From Caulobacter segnis (GTDB taxonomy: Bacteria > Pseudomonadota > Alphaproteobacteria > Caulobacterales > Caulobacteraceae), in NCBI RefSeq assembly GCF_019931575.1, contig NZ_CP082923.1, positions 2,108,001 through 2,172,000 of the forward strand: a stretch of DNA of 64,000 bases. Direction: 5' to 3'. Below the pieces are notes generated by a model. The model saw only the letters and a program-made list of their open reading frames with translations. It had not been told where the DNA came from and did no database searches. A program made the translations under genes and the position numbers. This document shows positions 43,191 through 51,468 of this stretch, piece after piece (within the stretch, counting starts at the first letter, position 1; each line of letters begins with the position of its first letter).

Positions 43191-43237
43191 AGTCGAAGCC
43201 CAAGAAGCCAACGAATACGGGAAGGAAGCGAAAGATC

Positions 43238-43975
43238 ATGACGGACAAGGGCGTCTTCCTGGTGACGGGCGGCAGCCGGGGGATCGGCGAGGCGATCGCG
43301 CGATCGGCGGCGGCGGAAGGCTATTTCGTGCTGCTGACCTATGTCGGCCAAGTCGAACGCGCGCGCGCCGTGGTCGACGCCATTCGAGCGTCGGGCGGCC
43401 GGGCCGAGGCGGTGCAGGCCGACACCGGCGTTCCGGCTGACGTGGCGCGGATGTTCGAGGCCGCGGATCAGCACGGGACGCTGGCGGCCCTGGTCTACAA
43501 CGGCGGTGTCACCGGGGGCGTGGGGCTGCTGGCCGACCAGACGGACGAGACCCTGGAGCGCGTCATCGCCGTCAACTTGACCGGCGCTCTGATCAGCTGC
43601 CGCGAGGCCGTCAAGCGCATGTCGACGCGGCTGGGCGGGCAGGGCGGCTCGATCGTCCTGCTGTCCTCGCGCGCCGCGAGCCTGGGCTCGCCCAACCAGC
43701 ACCTGTGGTACGCGGCTTCCAAGGGCGGCGTCGACAGCTTGAACCTCGGCCTGGCCAAGGAGGTCGCGGGCGAGGGGATCCGCGTCAACTGCGTCTCGCC
43801 CGGTCCTATCGCCACCGAGATTCACGCGCCGGGCCGTCTCGACGCCATCCGCGACTCCCTGCCGATGAAGCGCGAGGGGACGCCGGAAGAGGTCGCGGCC
43901 GTCGTGATGTTCCTGGTGTCGGACGCGGCGTCCTATGTCGCCGCCGCCAACATCGAAGTCGCCGGCGCGCGCTGA
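43238..43975 (+). CDS. Short-chain dehydrogenase/reductase
   Basis: 245 aa. It has TGGSRGIGEAIA for NAD(P) and an unusual YNGG in place of NNAG. The catalytic Ser is in VLLSSRAAS and Tyr/Lys in YAASKGG, followed by VNCVSPGPIATEI. It resembles the FabG-like reductases. It should oxidise or reduce a hydroxyl/keto intermediate of the pathway. ATG 43238 follows GGGAAGGAAG. The next gene starts 2 nt after its stop. Confidence 0.92.
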   Translation: MTDKGVFLVTGGSRGIGEAIARSAAAEGYFVLLTYVGQVERARAVVDAIRASGGRAEAVQADTGVPADVARMFEAADQHGTLAALVYNGGVTGGVGLLADQTDETLERVIAVNLTGALISCREAVKRMSTRLGGQGGSIVLLSSRAASLGSPNQHLWYAASKGGVDSLNLGLAKEVAGEGIRVNCVSPGPIATEIHAPGRLDAIRDSLPMKREGTPEEVAAVVMFLVSDAASYVAAANIEVAGAR

Positions 43976-43977
43976 CC

Positions 43978-44832
43978 GTGGCGACGGACGCTTCCATTCC
44001 GGGCGACGCGCCGATCGTCGACTGCCACGCGCATGTCTTCACCCGAGACCTGCCGCTGGTCGCGGACGCCTGGAACGCGCCGGCCTACGACTACACGCCC
44101 CAGGACTACCTGGCCGAGCTGGATCGCCAAGGGATCCATTTCGGCGTGCTGTCGGGCCTGAGCATCTCGGGGACCTACAACGAGTACACCATCGCCGCCG
44201 CCAAGCTGAGCCCGCGTCTGCGGGCGACCGCGATCGTCGCGCCGGATACGGATCCCCACGTCCTGCGCCGCATGCGCGATGATGGCGTGGTCGGGATCCG
44301 TTTCCAGCTGGTCCGCCGGGCGGTTCTCCCGGACTTCACAGACGGGGCCCATCGTCTGCTGCTGCGCCGGGTGCGCGACCTCGACTGGCATGTCCATGTC
44401 GCCATCGAGGGGGAACGGATACAGCCGACCCTGGCGGCGCTGGAGGCTTCGGGCGTCAAGTTGGTGCTGGATCACTTCGCCCATCCGGAGCCCGCCAAGG
44501 GGATCGCCTGTCCAGGCTTCCAGGCGGCGATCGACGCCGCGCAGCGCGGTCGGGCCTGGATCAAGCTGGCCGCCGGCTTCCGCCTCGGCGGACCGGACGC
44601 CTGGCGCGACCCCGACCTGCCGCGCGCCGAAGCGATCGCCGAGGCCGCCGCCGCAGAGCTGATGGCCCGGGTCGGGCCCGAGCGACTGCTGTGGGGCAGC
44701 GACGCGCCGTTCGTCGGTTACGAGGGTTGCATGACCTACGACCGGGCTCTTGCGCAGCTGGCGAGTTGGGCGCCGGATCCGGCGGCGCGCAGGGCTTTGT
44801 CGGACACGGCCTTGCGCTTCTACTTCGCTTGA
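43978..44832 (+). CDS. Amidohydrolase-2 family metal-dependent hydrolase (lactonase-like)
   Basis: 284 aa. A TIM-barrel hydrolase with the HxH metal pair in VDCHAHVF, a barrel His in LVLDHFAHPEP and the terminal metal Asp in LLWGSDAPF. Relatives open lactones (LigI, 4-sulfomuconolactonase) or decarboxylate aromatic acids. Ring or lactone opening would fit the cluster. GTG 43978 starts 2 nt after the SDR stop, so translation is probably coupled. Confidence 0.9.
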   Translation: MATDASIPGDAPIVDCHAHVFTRDLPLVADAWNAPAYDYTPQDYLAELDRQGIHFGVLSGLSISGTYNEYTIAAAKLSPRLRATAIVAPDTDPHVLRRMRDDGVVGIRFQLVRRAVLPDFTDGAHRLLLRRVRDLDWHVHVAIEGERIQPTLAALEASGVKLVLDHFAHPEPAKGIACPGFQAAIDAAQRGRAWIKLAAGFRLGGPDAWRDPDLPRAEAIAEAAAAELMARVGPERLLWGSDAPFVGYEGCMTYDRALAQLASWAPDPAARRALSDTALRFYFA

Positions 44833-44987
44833 GACGGCAACTTCCAAAGCCGACCGGGACAAGCCGCCCGGCGGTCGCGGAATAGGCTGATCAGATACCG
44901 TCAGGCTGGACCTGGCGCGCGATTTCCGGCCTCGCGGCCACCTAACGAGAGACGCGGGAGCGCCCGCGCGGAGAGGATGAAACGCCG

Positions 44988-46325
44988 ATGATGGGCTGGT
45001 ACCGAGAGGCCGACCGCAAGACACGCCGCGTCTTCTGGACGTGCGGCGCCGGCTGGGCGATGGACAGCGCCGACGGGCTGGTCTTCCAGTACATGATCCC
45101 GGTCCTGGTCGCGGCTTTCGGCATGACCCTAGCCGAAGCCGGCTACATCGCCAGCGCCAACTACATCGCCGCCGCCGTAGGCGGCTGGCTGGGGGGCTGG
45201 CTTAGCGACCGCTTTGGCCGGGCGCGGATCCTGCAGCTGACGATCCTGTGGTTCTCGGTGTTCTCGTTCGTCTCGGGCTTCGCCCAGAACTACGAGCAGC
45301 TGTTCGCAGCGCGGATCCTGCAGGGGATCGGTTTCGGGGCCGAATGGGCGGTGGGAGCCGTCCTGCTGGGCGAGATGATCGCGCCCAAGCACCGGGGCAA
45401 GGCTCTGGGCGTCGTGCACAGCGGCGCGGCGATTGGTTCGGGCGTCGCGGCCCTGCTGGCCGGACCGTTCGCGGCGATGTTCCCGGCCGACATTGGCTGG
45501 CGCGCGGTGTTCTGGATCGGCCTGTTGCCCGCCATCCTGGTGTTCTTTGTTCGCCGGGGGTCGGACGACGCCGAGATCTATCGCGCCGCCCAGCAGCGCG
45601 CGGCGGAAACGGGCCGGCGGCCGATGATCGCCGACATCTTCGGCCGGCGGGTTCTTCGCACCACAGTCCTGGCCTCGCTGTTGTCGCTGGGCACGCAGGG
45701 CGCGGCCTTCGCCATCAGCGCCTACCTGACCAGCTTCCTGACCCTGGAGCGCCACATGAGCGTCTCCCTGGCGGGGACCTGCGTGATGCTCAACAGCGCC
45801 GGCGGTTTCTTCGGTTTCCTGGTCAACGCCTACATCTCCGACCAGGTCGGCCGGCGCGGCGCGTTCCGGCTGTTCGGGGCGGGCTTCATCCTGTCGGCGG
45901 CGATCTACCTGTTCGCGCCGGTGGGGGACTCGGCGACCTTCCTGATCCCGGCAGGTTTCGTCTACGGCTTCTTCCAGTTCGGCATCTACGCCTCGTTCGG
46001 CCCCTATTTCACCGAGCTCTTCCCGACCGAGGTGCGGGCCACCGGCCAGGCCTTCGCCTACAACCTGGGGCGCGGCGGCAGCGCCCTGTTGATCACCGGC
46101 GTCGCCATCCTGGCCAAGACCCTGCCGTTGAGCGTGGCGATGGCCGTGCTGGCGATCTTCGCCATGGCCTGCTCGTTCCTCACCACCCTGCTGTTGCCCG
46201 AGACCGCCGGCCGGGCGCTGCACAGTCTCGACGACGATCCGACCGAAACCACGTCCGAAGCGGAAGGCAAGCCTCTGCGCCCTGTCGAGCAAGACGCGGT
46301 CGGCGCGGCCAATAACGTCGGCTGA
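44988..46325 (+). CDS. MFS transporter (organic acid:H+ symporter-like)
   Basis: 445 aa with 12 predicted membrane segments. Motif A is GGWLSDRFGRARIL in the loop after segment 2. The acidic residue pair in the first segment region (WAMDSADGLVFQYMIPVL) resembles the aromatic/organic-acid symporter group. It should import the pathway substrate or an intermediate. ATG 44988 follows GAGAGGATG. It is in line with the enzyme genes after a gap of 155 bp. Confidence 0.9.
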   Translation: MMGWYREADRKTRRVFWTCGAGWAMDSADGLVFQYMIPVLVAAFGMTLAEAGYIASANYIAAAVGGWLGGWLSDRFGRARILQLTILWFSVFSFVSGFAQNYEQLFAARILQGIGFGAEWAVGAVLLGEMIAPKHRGKALGVVHSGAAIGSGVAALLAGPFAAMFPADIGWRAVFWIGLLPAILVFFVRRGSDDAEIYRAAQQRAAETGRRPMIADIFGRRVLRTTVLASLLSLGTQGAAFAISAYLTSFLTLERHMSVSLAGTCVMLNSAGGFFGFLVNAYISDQVGRRGAFRLFGAGFILSAAIYLFAPVGDSATFLIPAGFVYGFFQFGIYASFGPYFTELFPTEVRATGQAFAYNLGRGGSALLITGVAILAKTLPLSVAMAVLAIFAMACSFLTTLLLPETAGRALHSLDDDPTETTSEAEGKPLRPVEQDAVGAANNVG

Positions 46326-46346
46326 ACCCCTATCGAGGACCCTTGA

Positions 46347-46793
46347 ATGTACGATCCCAAGCTTGCGGAACTGACCTTCGAACTGCAGCAGCAGCTCGCT
46401 GACTACTGGCACGAAATCGACACCAACGGCGGTCGCGAGGCCCACGCCTACTACACCGACGACGCGGTGTTCCATGGCCAGAAGGCCTCGTACGAGGGCA
46501 AGGCCAAGATCCAGGCGTTCTACGATTGGCGCATCGCCCAGGGACCGCGCCTGGCCGTGCACAGCTTCACCAACTTCCGCGCCTGGTTTACCGGCGAGGA
46601 TACCGCCGAAAGCAGCTGCTACCTCTTCCTCTACGCCGCCAACGGCGAGAAGATCCTGCCCAGCGCGCCGCCGATCTCGATCTCGATGGCCACCGATAAG
46701 TACCAGCGCGTCGGTGACCGCTGGCTTTGCACCTATCGCCGGTTCGAGCACTGGTTCGAGGGCGACACCCCGATCACCAATCCCAAGCTCTGA
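46347..46793 (+). CDS. NTF2-like (SnoaL-type) protein
   Basis: 148 aa, one cone-shaped alpha+beta barrel domain: LADYWHEIDTNGGREAHAYYTDDAVFHG at the start, IQAFYDWR, and RFEHWFEGDTP at the end. Members are small dehydratases, isomerases or ring hydroxylase small subunits. No catalytic residues can be assigned here. It lies 21 bp after the transporter and 24 bp before the cupin gene, so it is in the operon. Confidence 0.85.
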   Translation: MYDPKLAELTFELQQQLADYWHEIDTNGGREAHAYYTDDAVFHGQKASYEGKAKIQAFYDWRIAQGPRLAVHSFTNFRAWFTGEDTAESSCYLFLYAANGEKILPSAPPISISMATDKYQRVGDRWLCTYRRFEHWFEGDTPITNPKL

Positions 46794-46817
46794 GCCGCCC
46801 AAGAAGAGAGGCCGACC

Positions 46818-47741
46818 ATGTCCACGATGTACGCCGACGCCGACCCCCGTTCGCGGCTGGCGACCGCCAAGGCCGCCGCCACGCCCGCCGTCACCGACGG
46901 GTTCGGGGCCTCGTCCTATGCGCTGTTCGGCGACAGCCCGCCGCAGATCGACGACGACACCGGCCGCACGTGGCTGACGCGCGGGGCGAACTTCGTCGTC
47001 GCCTACACCCTGGCCAAGCCCGGCGCGGTGCTGAACCGTCAAGGGCAGGTCGATGAGTATGTCCTGCTGCTCGAGTCGCCTGGTCCTCGGGCCCTGGTCA
47101 CCGCCGGAGGCGAGACGATCGCGGTGGGCGGCGAGCACATCGCCTTCATCCCGCCCGGCGACAGTCGGATCGAGCTGCCCGAAGGCGGCGAGGTCGTGCG
47201 GTTGTTCACCAGCGCTTCCGAGGATCTGGCGGCGCTGTGCTCGAACGCCGAGACCTACGCCAACGGCGCGCCCCACATTCCGCCGCTGGTTCGCTGGCCC
47301 GACCCGCCCGGCGGCTTCAGGATCCGCAAGTACGCGCTGAACGTGCCGGCCCAGGAGGGACGGTTCGGCCGGATCTGGCGTTGCACGACCTTCATGGTCA
47401 ACGTGTTCGAGCCGGCCGGGCCGCGTGATCCCAACAAGCTGTCGCCGCACTTCCATGACGACTTCGAGCAGTGCTCGCTGGCCATGGGCGGCAGCTTCGT
47501 CCACCACCTGCGCTGGCCCTGGACCGCCAAGCTGTCCGATTGGCGCGACGACGAGCACGTGACCTGTCCGGCCCCGTCGGTGGCGGTGATCCCGGCCAAG
47601 GCGATCCACACCTCGGCCTCGGTCGCGCCGGGCATGGGCAACCTGCTGGTCGACATCTTCTCGCCGCCGCGCAAGGATTTCTCGGACATGGCCGGGTGGG
47701 TGCTGAACGCGGCCGACTATCCCGCGCCGGCGGAGGCGTGA
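46818..47741 (+). CDS. Bicupin protein of unknown specificity
   Basis: 307 aa. The N-terminal half (about 55-135) is a degenerate cupin lacking the His pair (VDEYVLLLESPGPRALVTAGGE). The C-terminal half has the metal-binding pattern SPHFHDDFEQCSLAMGGSFVHHL and the later AIHTSASVAPG. The protein could be a metal-dependent isomerase or dioxygenase. ATG 46818 follows AAGAGAGG. The stop overlaps the next start as TGATG. Confidence 0.8.
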   Translation: MSTMYADADPRSRLATAKAAATPAVTDGFGASSYALFGDSPPQIDDDTGRTWLTRGANFVVAYTLAKPGAVLNRQGQVDEYVLLLESPGPRALVTAGGETIAVGGEHIAFIPPGDSRIELPEGGEVVRLFTSASEDLAALCSNAETYANGAPHIPPLVRWPDPPGGFRIRKYALNVPAQEGRFGRIWRCTTFMVNVFEPAGPRDPNKLSPHFHDDFEQCSLAMGGSFVHHLRWPWTAKLSDWRDDEHVTCPAPSVAVIPAKAIHTSASVAPGMGNLLVDIFSPPRKDFSDMAGWVLNAADYPAPAEA

Positions 47742-48526
47742 TGCACGCGCACAGTGAAGTCCAGCGTCGGTTCCGCCAGCGTCTCGAAGGTCGCGAGCGG
47801 TTGCTCGGCACGTTCCTGAAGACCGCCACCGGCCATGCGACCGAGATCCTGGGCGGCGCCGGCTTCGATTTCGTGGTCGTCGACGCCGAACACGCGCCGT
47901 TCTCGACCGGCGACATCGACCTGATGATGCTGGCCGCCCGCGCGGCCGGCATTCCCAGCGTGGTGCGGGTGGCGTCCAGCGACGAATCCAATCTGCTGCA
48001 AGCGTTGGACTGCGGCGCCGCCGGCGTGCTGACCCCGCACGTGACCAGCGCCGCCAGGCTGCGCGAGATCGTCTCGGCCTGCCGTTACCATGGCGGTGCG
48101 CGGGGCTTCTCCAACTCGCCTCGAGCGGGGGAATACGGCGCGCGCGGCTTCGCCGACCACATGGCCAACGCCGACGCCTCGACCGCGATCATCGCCATGA
48201 TTGAGGACCCCGAAGCCGTTGATCAGCTGGACGAGATCTTCACGGTCGAGGGACTGACGGCGGCCTTCATCGGACGCGGCGATCTCTCGGCCCGACTGGG
48301 GGCGCCCCATGTCGGCGACCCGATGATCACGGCCATGGTGGCGCGGATCACCGAGGCGGCGCGGCGGCACGGCATTCCCTTGATCGCCCATGTGGGCTCG
48401 GGCGGCGACCCCGATGTGGCGCGGCTGGGCGAGGCGGGGGTCACCGGCTTCCTGGTCTCGTCCGACCAGGGCCTGCTGCGTCAGGGCGCGCTCGCCGCGC
48501 GCAAGGCTTTTGACGGTCAGGCCTAG
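47741..48526 (+). CDS. HpcH/HpaI-family aldolase
   Basis: 261 aa. The active-site phrases are FVVVDAEHAPFSTGDID, the metal Glu in AMIEDPEAVDQLDEI and Asp in FIGRGDLSARLG (usually FIGPxDLS). These class II enzymes cleave 4-hydroxy-2-oxo acids to pyruvate or similar plus an aldehyde. The aldehyde could be the substrate of the aldehyde dehydrogenase at 40742. It is coupled to the cupin gene by TGATG. Confidence 0.92.
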   Translation: MHAHSEVQRRFRQRLEGRERLLGTFLKTATGHATEILGGAGFDFVVVDAEHAPFSTGDIDLMMLAARAAGIPSVVRVASSDESNLLQALDCGAAGVLTPHVTSAARLREIVSACRYHGGARGFSNSPRAGEYGARGFADHMANADASTAIIAMIEDPEAVDQLDEIFTVEGLTAAFIGRGDLSARLGAPHVGDPMITAMVARITEAARRHGIPLIAHVGSGGDPDVARLGEAGVTGFLVSSDQGLLRQGALAARKAFDGQA

Positions 48527-48534
48527 TTCACGAC

Positions 48535-49449
48535 ATGGACATGCTTTTCGACACCCACGCCCACCTGATCGCCGATGATTGGGAGCGCTACAAGGCCCGG
48601 CCGTTCACGCCCGATCTGCCCGTTCCCGACCGTCCGGCCTACAGCGTCACGGTCGACGCCCTGATCGGCATGATGGACGAACACCGGGTGGAGCGCGCCT
48701 GCCTGGTCCAGCGCGGCCATGTCTACGGCTATGACAACAGCTACATCCTCGACGCCGCGCACGAGCATCCCGGGCGGCTGCACCCCGTGGTGATTCTCGA
48801 CACCCAGGATCCGGCGACCCCGGCGCTCTACCGGGAGATGGTGCGTGACCATCACTGCCGGGGCTTCCGCATGGCCAACGCCCGGCCCTGGCTGTTGGAC
48901 ACCGCCTGGATGAGCTCGCCGGCCGCGATGGAGGTCTGGAAGGCGTGCGCCGATCTCGGCACGCCGATGACCATGATCATGTTCATGAACCAGCTGCCGT
49001 ACCTGCTGCCGCTGGTAAAGATCATCGCCAAGCAGTTCCCCGACCTGCCGATCCTGCTGGACCACGGCGCCATGCCCTTCGGCATGACCCAATACGAGGT
49101 CAAGCTGGCGCAGGAGGCGGGGGAGGCGGTGGTCATGCCGCCGGCGCCGGACTTCGGCATAGACCGCACGATCCGGATCTTCGAGGACGTCCCGAACGTC
49201 TATTTCAAGATCACCGAGATCAATTTCGAGCGCTGCGTGGCCGCGGATGTGCGGGCCGCGCGCATCGTGCGGCGCATGGTCGACAGCTTCGGCCCCGAGC
49301 GGCTGATGTGGGGCTCCGACATCGGGCAGAGCATGCTTTGGAGCTACGTCGAGAAGACGCGGATGGCCCGCGAGGCGGCTGACTTCCTGAGCCCGGAGGA
49401 GCGGCGCGGCTTCCTGCACGACAACGCCGCGCGCGTTTATCGCCTGTAG
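48535..49449 (+). CDS. Second amidohydrolase-2 family hydrolase
   Basis: 304 aa. The metal motifs are LFDTHAHL, ILLDHGAMPFG and RLMWGSDIGQS; the last part FLHDNAARVYRL is typical. It shares the fold but little sequence with the hydrolase at 43978, so the two probably act at different steps. It is the last gene of the cluster, starting 8 bp after the aldolase, and is followed by a strong hairpin. Confidence 0.9.
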   Translation: MDMLFDTHAHLIADDWERYKARPFTPDLPVPDRPAYSVTVDALIGMMDEHRVERACLVQRGHVYGYDNSYILDAAHEHPGRLHPVVILDTQDPATPALYREMVRDHHCRGFRMANARPWLLDTAWMSSPAAMEVWKACADLGTPMTMIMFMNQLPYLLPLVKIIAKQFPDLPILLDHGAMPFGMTQYEVKLAQEAGEAVVMPPAPDFGIDRTIRIFEDVPNVYFKITEINFERCVAADVRAARIVRRMVDSFGPERLMWGSDIGQSMLWSYVEKTRMAREAADFLSPEERRGFLHDNAARVYRL

Positions 49450-49461
49450 GCCGGTTCATGC

Positions 49462-49490
49462 GACGCCGCGCCGACGAGGCGCGGCGTCTT
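49462..49490 (+). terminator. Terminator-like hairpin ending the catabolic operon
   Basis: GACGCCGCGCC (49462-49472) pairs perfectly with 49478-49488 across a 5-nt loop, followed by TT only. It lies between the plus-strand operon and the minus-strand LuxR-type gene and may serve both. Confidence 0.65.
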
Positions 49491-49491
49491 G

Positions 49492-49752
49492 CTAGCGCGC
49501 CGCGGACCGAAGGCCCTGGACCAGGGATTGGGCGGCGATCGCGGCCTGGGTGCGGTTATGGACGTTGAGTTTGCGCATCAGCGCGGTCATGTGCGCCTTG
49601 ACCGTGGCCTCGGCGATGCCGAGATCGAAGGCGATCTGCTTGTTGAGCAGACCCAGATTGACGCCCTCGAGCACCTTCATCTGGGTTGGCGTGAGTCCGC
49701 CAAGCGCGGCCTGCAGATCCTGGTCGGTAACGCGGACTTCCGTCGTGGTCAT
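49492..49752 (-). CDS. Stand-alone LuxR-type HTH protein
   Basis: 86 aa. Almost the whole chain is a GerE/LuxR HTH domain: LTPTQMKVLEGVNLGLLNKQIAFDLGIAEATVKAHMTALMRKLNVHNRTQAA. The receiver domain of the NarL/FixJ class is missing and there is no room for it upstream. ATG 49752 follows GGGGA by 7 nt, so it is a true short gene rather than a fragment of a longer frame. It may be a constitutive or partner-controlled regulator. It is divergent from the GntR gene across a region rich in palindromes. Confidence 0.8.
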   Translation of the reverse strand: MTTTEVRVTDQDLQAALGGLTPTQMKVLEGVNLGLLNKQIAFDLGIAEATVKAHMTALMRKLNVHNRTQAAIAAQSLVQGLRSAAR

Positions 49753-49863
49753 GCCTGATCCCCTGTCTCATCCCTGCGCATCCGTCGTGGCGGAGCGGCG
49801 CCCGTCTGTTTGTCGCCGATCTTGAGTCGGGCGATCCGGGTCGCGTGCAAGGATGGTAGCGCT

Positions 49864-49878
49864 ATCTGTCGGACAGAT
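49864..49878. promoter_or_regulatory. Palindrome with CTGT-N3-ACAG core, site 1
   Basis: ATCTGTC-G-GACAGAT is a perfect 15-bp palindrome. Its core CTGT-CGG-ACAG has the GT-N3-AC spacing typical for FadR-subfamily GntR proteins. A second site with the same core lies 73 bp away, nearer the GntR start. Confidence 0.6.
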
Positions 49879-49908
49879 TCAAGATATTTTAGAAATGTGA
49901 GCGCGAAC

Positions 49909-49930
49909 ATTGTAACGATAGCGTTGCAAT
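49909..49930. promoter_or_regulatory. 22-bp palindrome ATTGTAACG-N4-CGTTGCAAT
   Basis: Nine-base arms match at 8 of 9 positions around ATAG. The AACG-N4-CGTT shape differs from the adjoining GntR-type sites and suggests another regulator, possibly LacI-type or the LuxR-type HTH protein. Confidence 0.5.
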
Positions 49931-49957
49931 CGCCAAATCTGTCATACAGGTTTGGCG
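49931..49957. promoter_or_regulatory. Palindrome with CTGT-N3-ACAG core, site 2
   Basis: CGCCAAATCTGT and ACAGGTTTGGCG flank CAT, with 11 of 12 arm positions paired. The core CTGT-CAT-ACAG is the same as in site 1. It lies about 118 bp upstream of the GntR gene and is the best autoregulatory candidate. Confidence 0.6.
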
Positions 49958-50074
49958 TGTTGGGGCGTCTTGGATCAGGTCGTCGCGGCCGCCTGGCCGT
50001 CGGCCGGGGCGCGGGTGCTTTCAGTCAGCCGCGAATGGCCCGAAGGTGGCGTCAGCCGAACGGGAGATCGATCG

Positions 50075-50752
50075 ATGAGCGAAGGCCGACTGGCGGACCG
50101 GGCCTATACGGGCATCGTCGAGATGATCAACAAAGACGGGCTGGAAGTCGGCGATCGTTTGCCGTCCGAGTCGCGCCTGGCGGAGATCTTCGGCATGTCG
50201 CGCACCGTGGTGCGCGAGGCGCTGGTTCGCCTGGCCGCCGACAGCATCACCGAGGCCCGGCGCGGGGCCGGTTCGTACGTGAAGAACCGTCCGTCCGACA
50301 AGCTGGGCGCCTACATGCCGTTGTCCGAGCTGCCGTCGACCATGGGCAGCTACGAAGTGCGGTTCGTGCTGGAGGCCGAGGCCGCGCGCCTGGCCGCGAT
50401 GCGACGGTCGACCGAGGAGATGACCAGCATCGAGGAGGCGCTTTCGCGATTGCGCGCGGCGCTGCTGTCCAGCGCGCCCGCCCACGCCGAGGACATGGAG
50501 CTGCATCGCCAGATCGTGCTGGCCACGGCCAACCCCGCCTTCCTCGTCGCGTTCGAGGCGCTGGAGGCGGATGTCGACAAGATCATGCGCGCGGGGGTCG
50601 ACATTTCGCGGTCTCGTCCGCCGGAAGCGATCGAGGCGATGATGCGCGAGCACGAGATGATCGTGGAAGCGATCCGGGCGCAGGACGGCGACGGCGCAGC
50701 GCTGGCCATGCGCTGGCACCTGTCATGCGGACGAAAGCGGCTGATGCCCTAG
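50075..50752 (+). CDS. GntR-family regulator, FadR subfamily
   Basis: 225 aa. The N-terminal winged HTH is LEVGDRLPSESRLAEIFGMSRTVVREALVRLAA. The C-terminal FCD domain has AEDMELHRQIVLATANP and a final EHEMIVEAIRAQDGDGAALAMRWHL. ATG 50075 follows GGGAG by 8 nt. It probably senses gluconate or another sugar acid, because the convergent neighbour is gluconokinase. Its last 30 nt overlap the gluconokinase coding end on the other strand. Confidence 0.9.
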   Translation: MSEGRLADRAYTGIVEMINKDGLEVGDRLPSESRLAEIFGMSRTVVREALVRLAADSITEARRGAGSYVKNRPSDKLGAYMPLSELPSTMGSYEVRFVLEAEAARLAAMRRSTEEMTSIEEALSRLRAALLSSAPAHAEDMELHRQIVLATANPAFLVAFEALEADVDKIMRAGVDISRSRPPEAIEAMMREHEMIVEAIRAQDGDGAALAMRWHLSCGRKRLMP

Positions 50753-51337
50753 GTCTGCGGCGGTTCTGGGCGTCTGGAGCCAGGCGTGGGCGATGTCGCA
50801 CAGGCGTTCTGGCGGCTCGGCGGCGTCGAGCGTGAAGACCGTCTCATCGGCGCCCGGACGCTCCAGGGTGGCCAGTTGGCTGTCCAGCAGGCTGGCGGGC
50901 ATATAGTGGCCCGAGCGCTGGCTGAGCCGCCGGAGGAGCTCGTCGTGGCTGGCGTCCAGCAGCACGAAGCGCGTGGGGACCGGGATGGCCTCGCGCAGGC
51001 GTTCGCGGTAGCGGCGTCGCAGCGCCGAACAGGCCGCCACGACCGCGCCGCCCGAGGCGAGGGTGTCGCCGATGGCCGCGCCGAGCCGATCCAGCCACGG
51101 CCAGCGGTCTTCGTCGTCCAACGGTTGTCCGGCGCGCATCTTGGCGATCGCGCGAGCGTCGTGGAAGTCGTCGCCCTCCAGGAACGGGCAGTCCAGCCTT
51201 TGGGCCAGCAGCGCGCCCAGCGTCGACTTTCCGCTTCCGCTCACGCCCATGGCGATCACGGCGAGGCCGGCGGGTCTTGCGAGGCTGGATGATGGCGGCA
51301 AGCGGCGCCCCCGAAGCTGGCGGACGGGCAGGCGCAT
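50723..51337 (-). CDS. gntK: Gluconokinase
   Basis: 204 aa. The P-loop GVSGSGKST lies at about 31-39. It is followed by EGDDFHDARAIAKMRAGQPLDDEDRWPWL and HYMPASLLDSQLATLERP, all hallmarks of gluconate kinase. It phosphorylates gluconate to 6-phosphogluconate, which enters the Entner-Doudoroff pathway. ATG 51337 has no clear ribosome site; a later start just before AVIAMGVSG would also leave a complete domain. It is divergent from the first beta-helix enzyme and shares its promoter region. Confidence 0.93.
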   Translation of the reverse strand: MRLPVRQLRGRRLPPSSSLARPAGLAVIAMGVSGSGKSTLGALLAQRLDCPFLEGDDFHDARAIAKMRAGQPLDDEDRWPWLDRLGAAIGDTLASGGAVVAACSALRRRYRERLREAIPVPTRFVLLDASHDELLRRLSQRSGHYMPASLLDSQLATLERPGADETVFTLDAAEPPERLCDIAHAWLQTPRTAADLGHQPLSSA

Positions 51338-51397
51338 CGAAGCGACGCGCCAGGGTTGGGTTGGGTTTCTACCGGCGCGTCGGCGGAGCTGTAACTA

Positions 51398-51409
51398 CGA
51401 CCATGGTCG
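51398..51409. promoter_or_regulatory. Palindrome CGACCATGGTCG upstream of the first beta-helix gene
   Basis: A perfect 12-bp palindrome, with flank TA on the left only, lies 60 bp upstream of the beta-helix enzyme start and 61 bp upstream of gluconokinase on the other strand. A 16-bp version of the same palindrome precedes the TonB receptor at 57637. Confidence 0.65.
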
Positions 51410-51468
51410 AGGATGGTGACGGGCGCCTCGCCCTCTAGTCTGCCGCCAAAGTAGATTTGGGGAGCGGC

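Larger units (their letters stand above)
49753..50074. other. Divergent control region with three palindromes
   Basis: 322 bp without a gene. It contains three separate palindromes (49864-49878, 49909-49930, 49931-49957), listed individually. It must carry promoters for the LuxR-type gene and the GntR gene. Confidence 0.6.

Noticed and set aside
45129..47609. 826-codon open frame on the minus strand opposite the MFS, NTF2-like and cupin genes
   Set aside because: It spans three well-supported plus-strand genes and has antisense-type composition.
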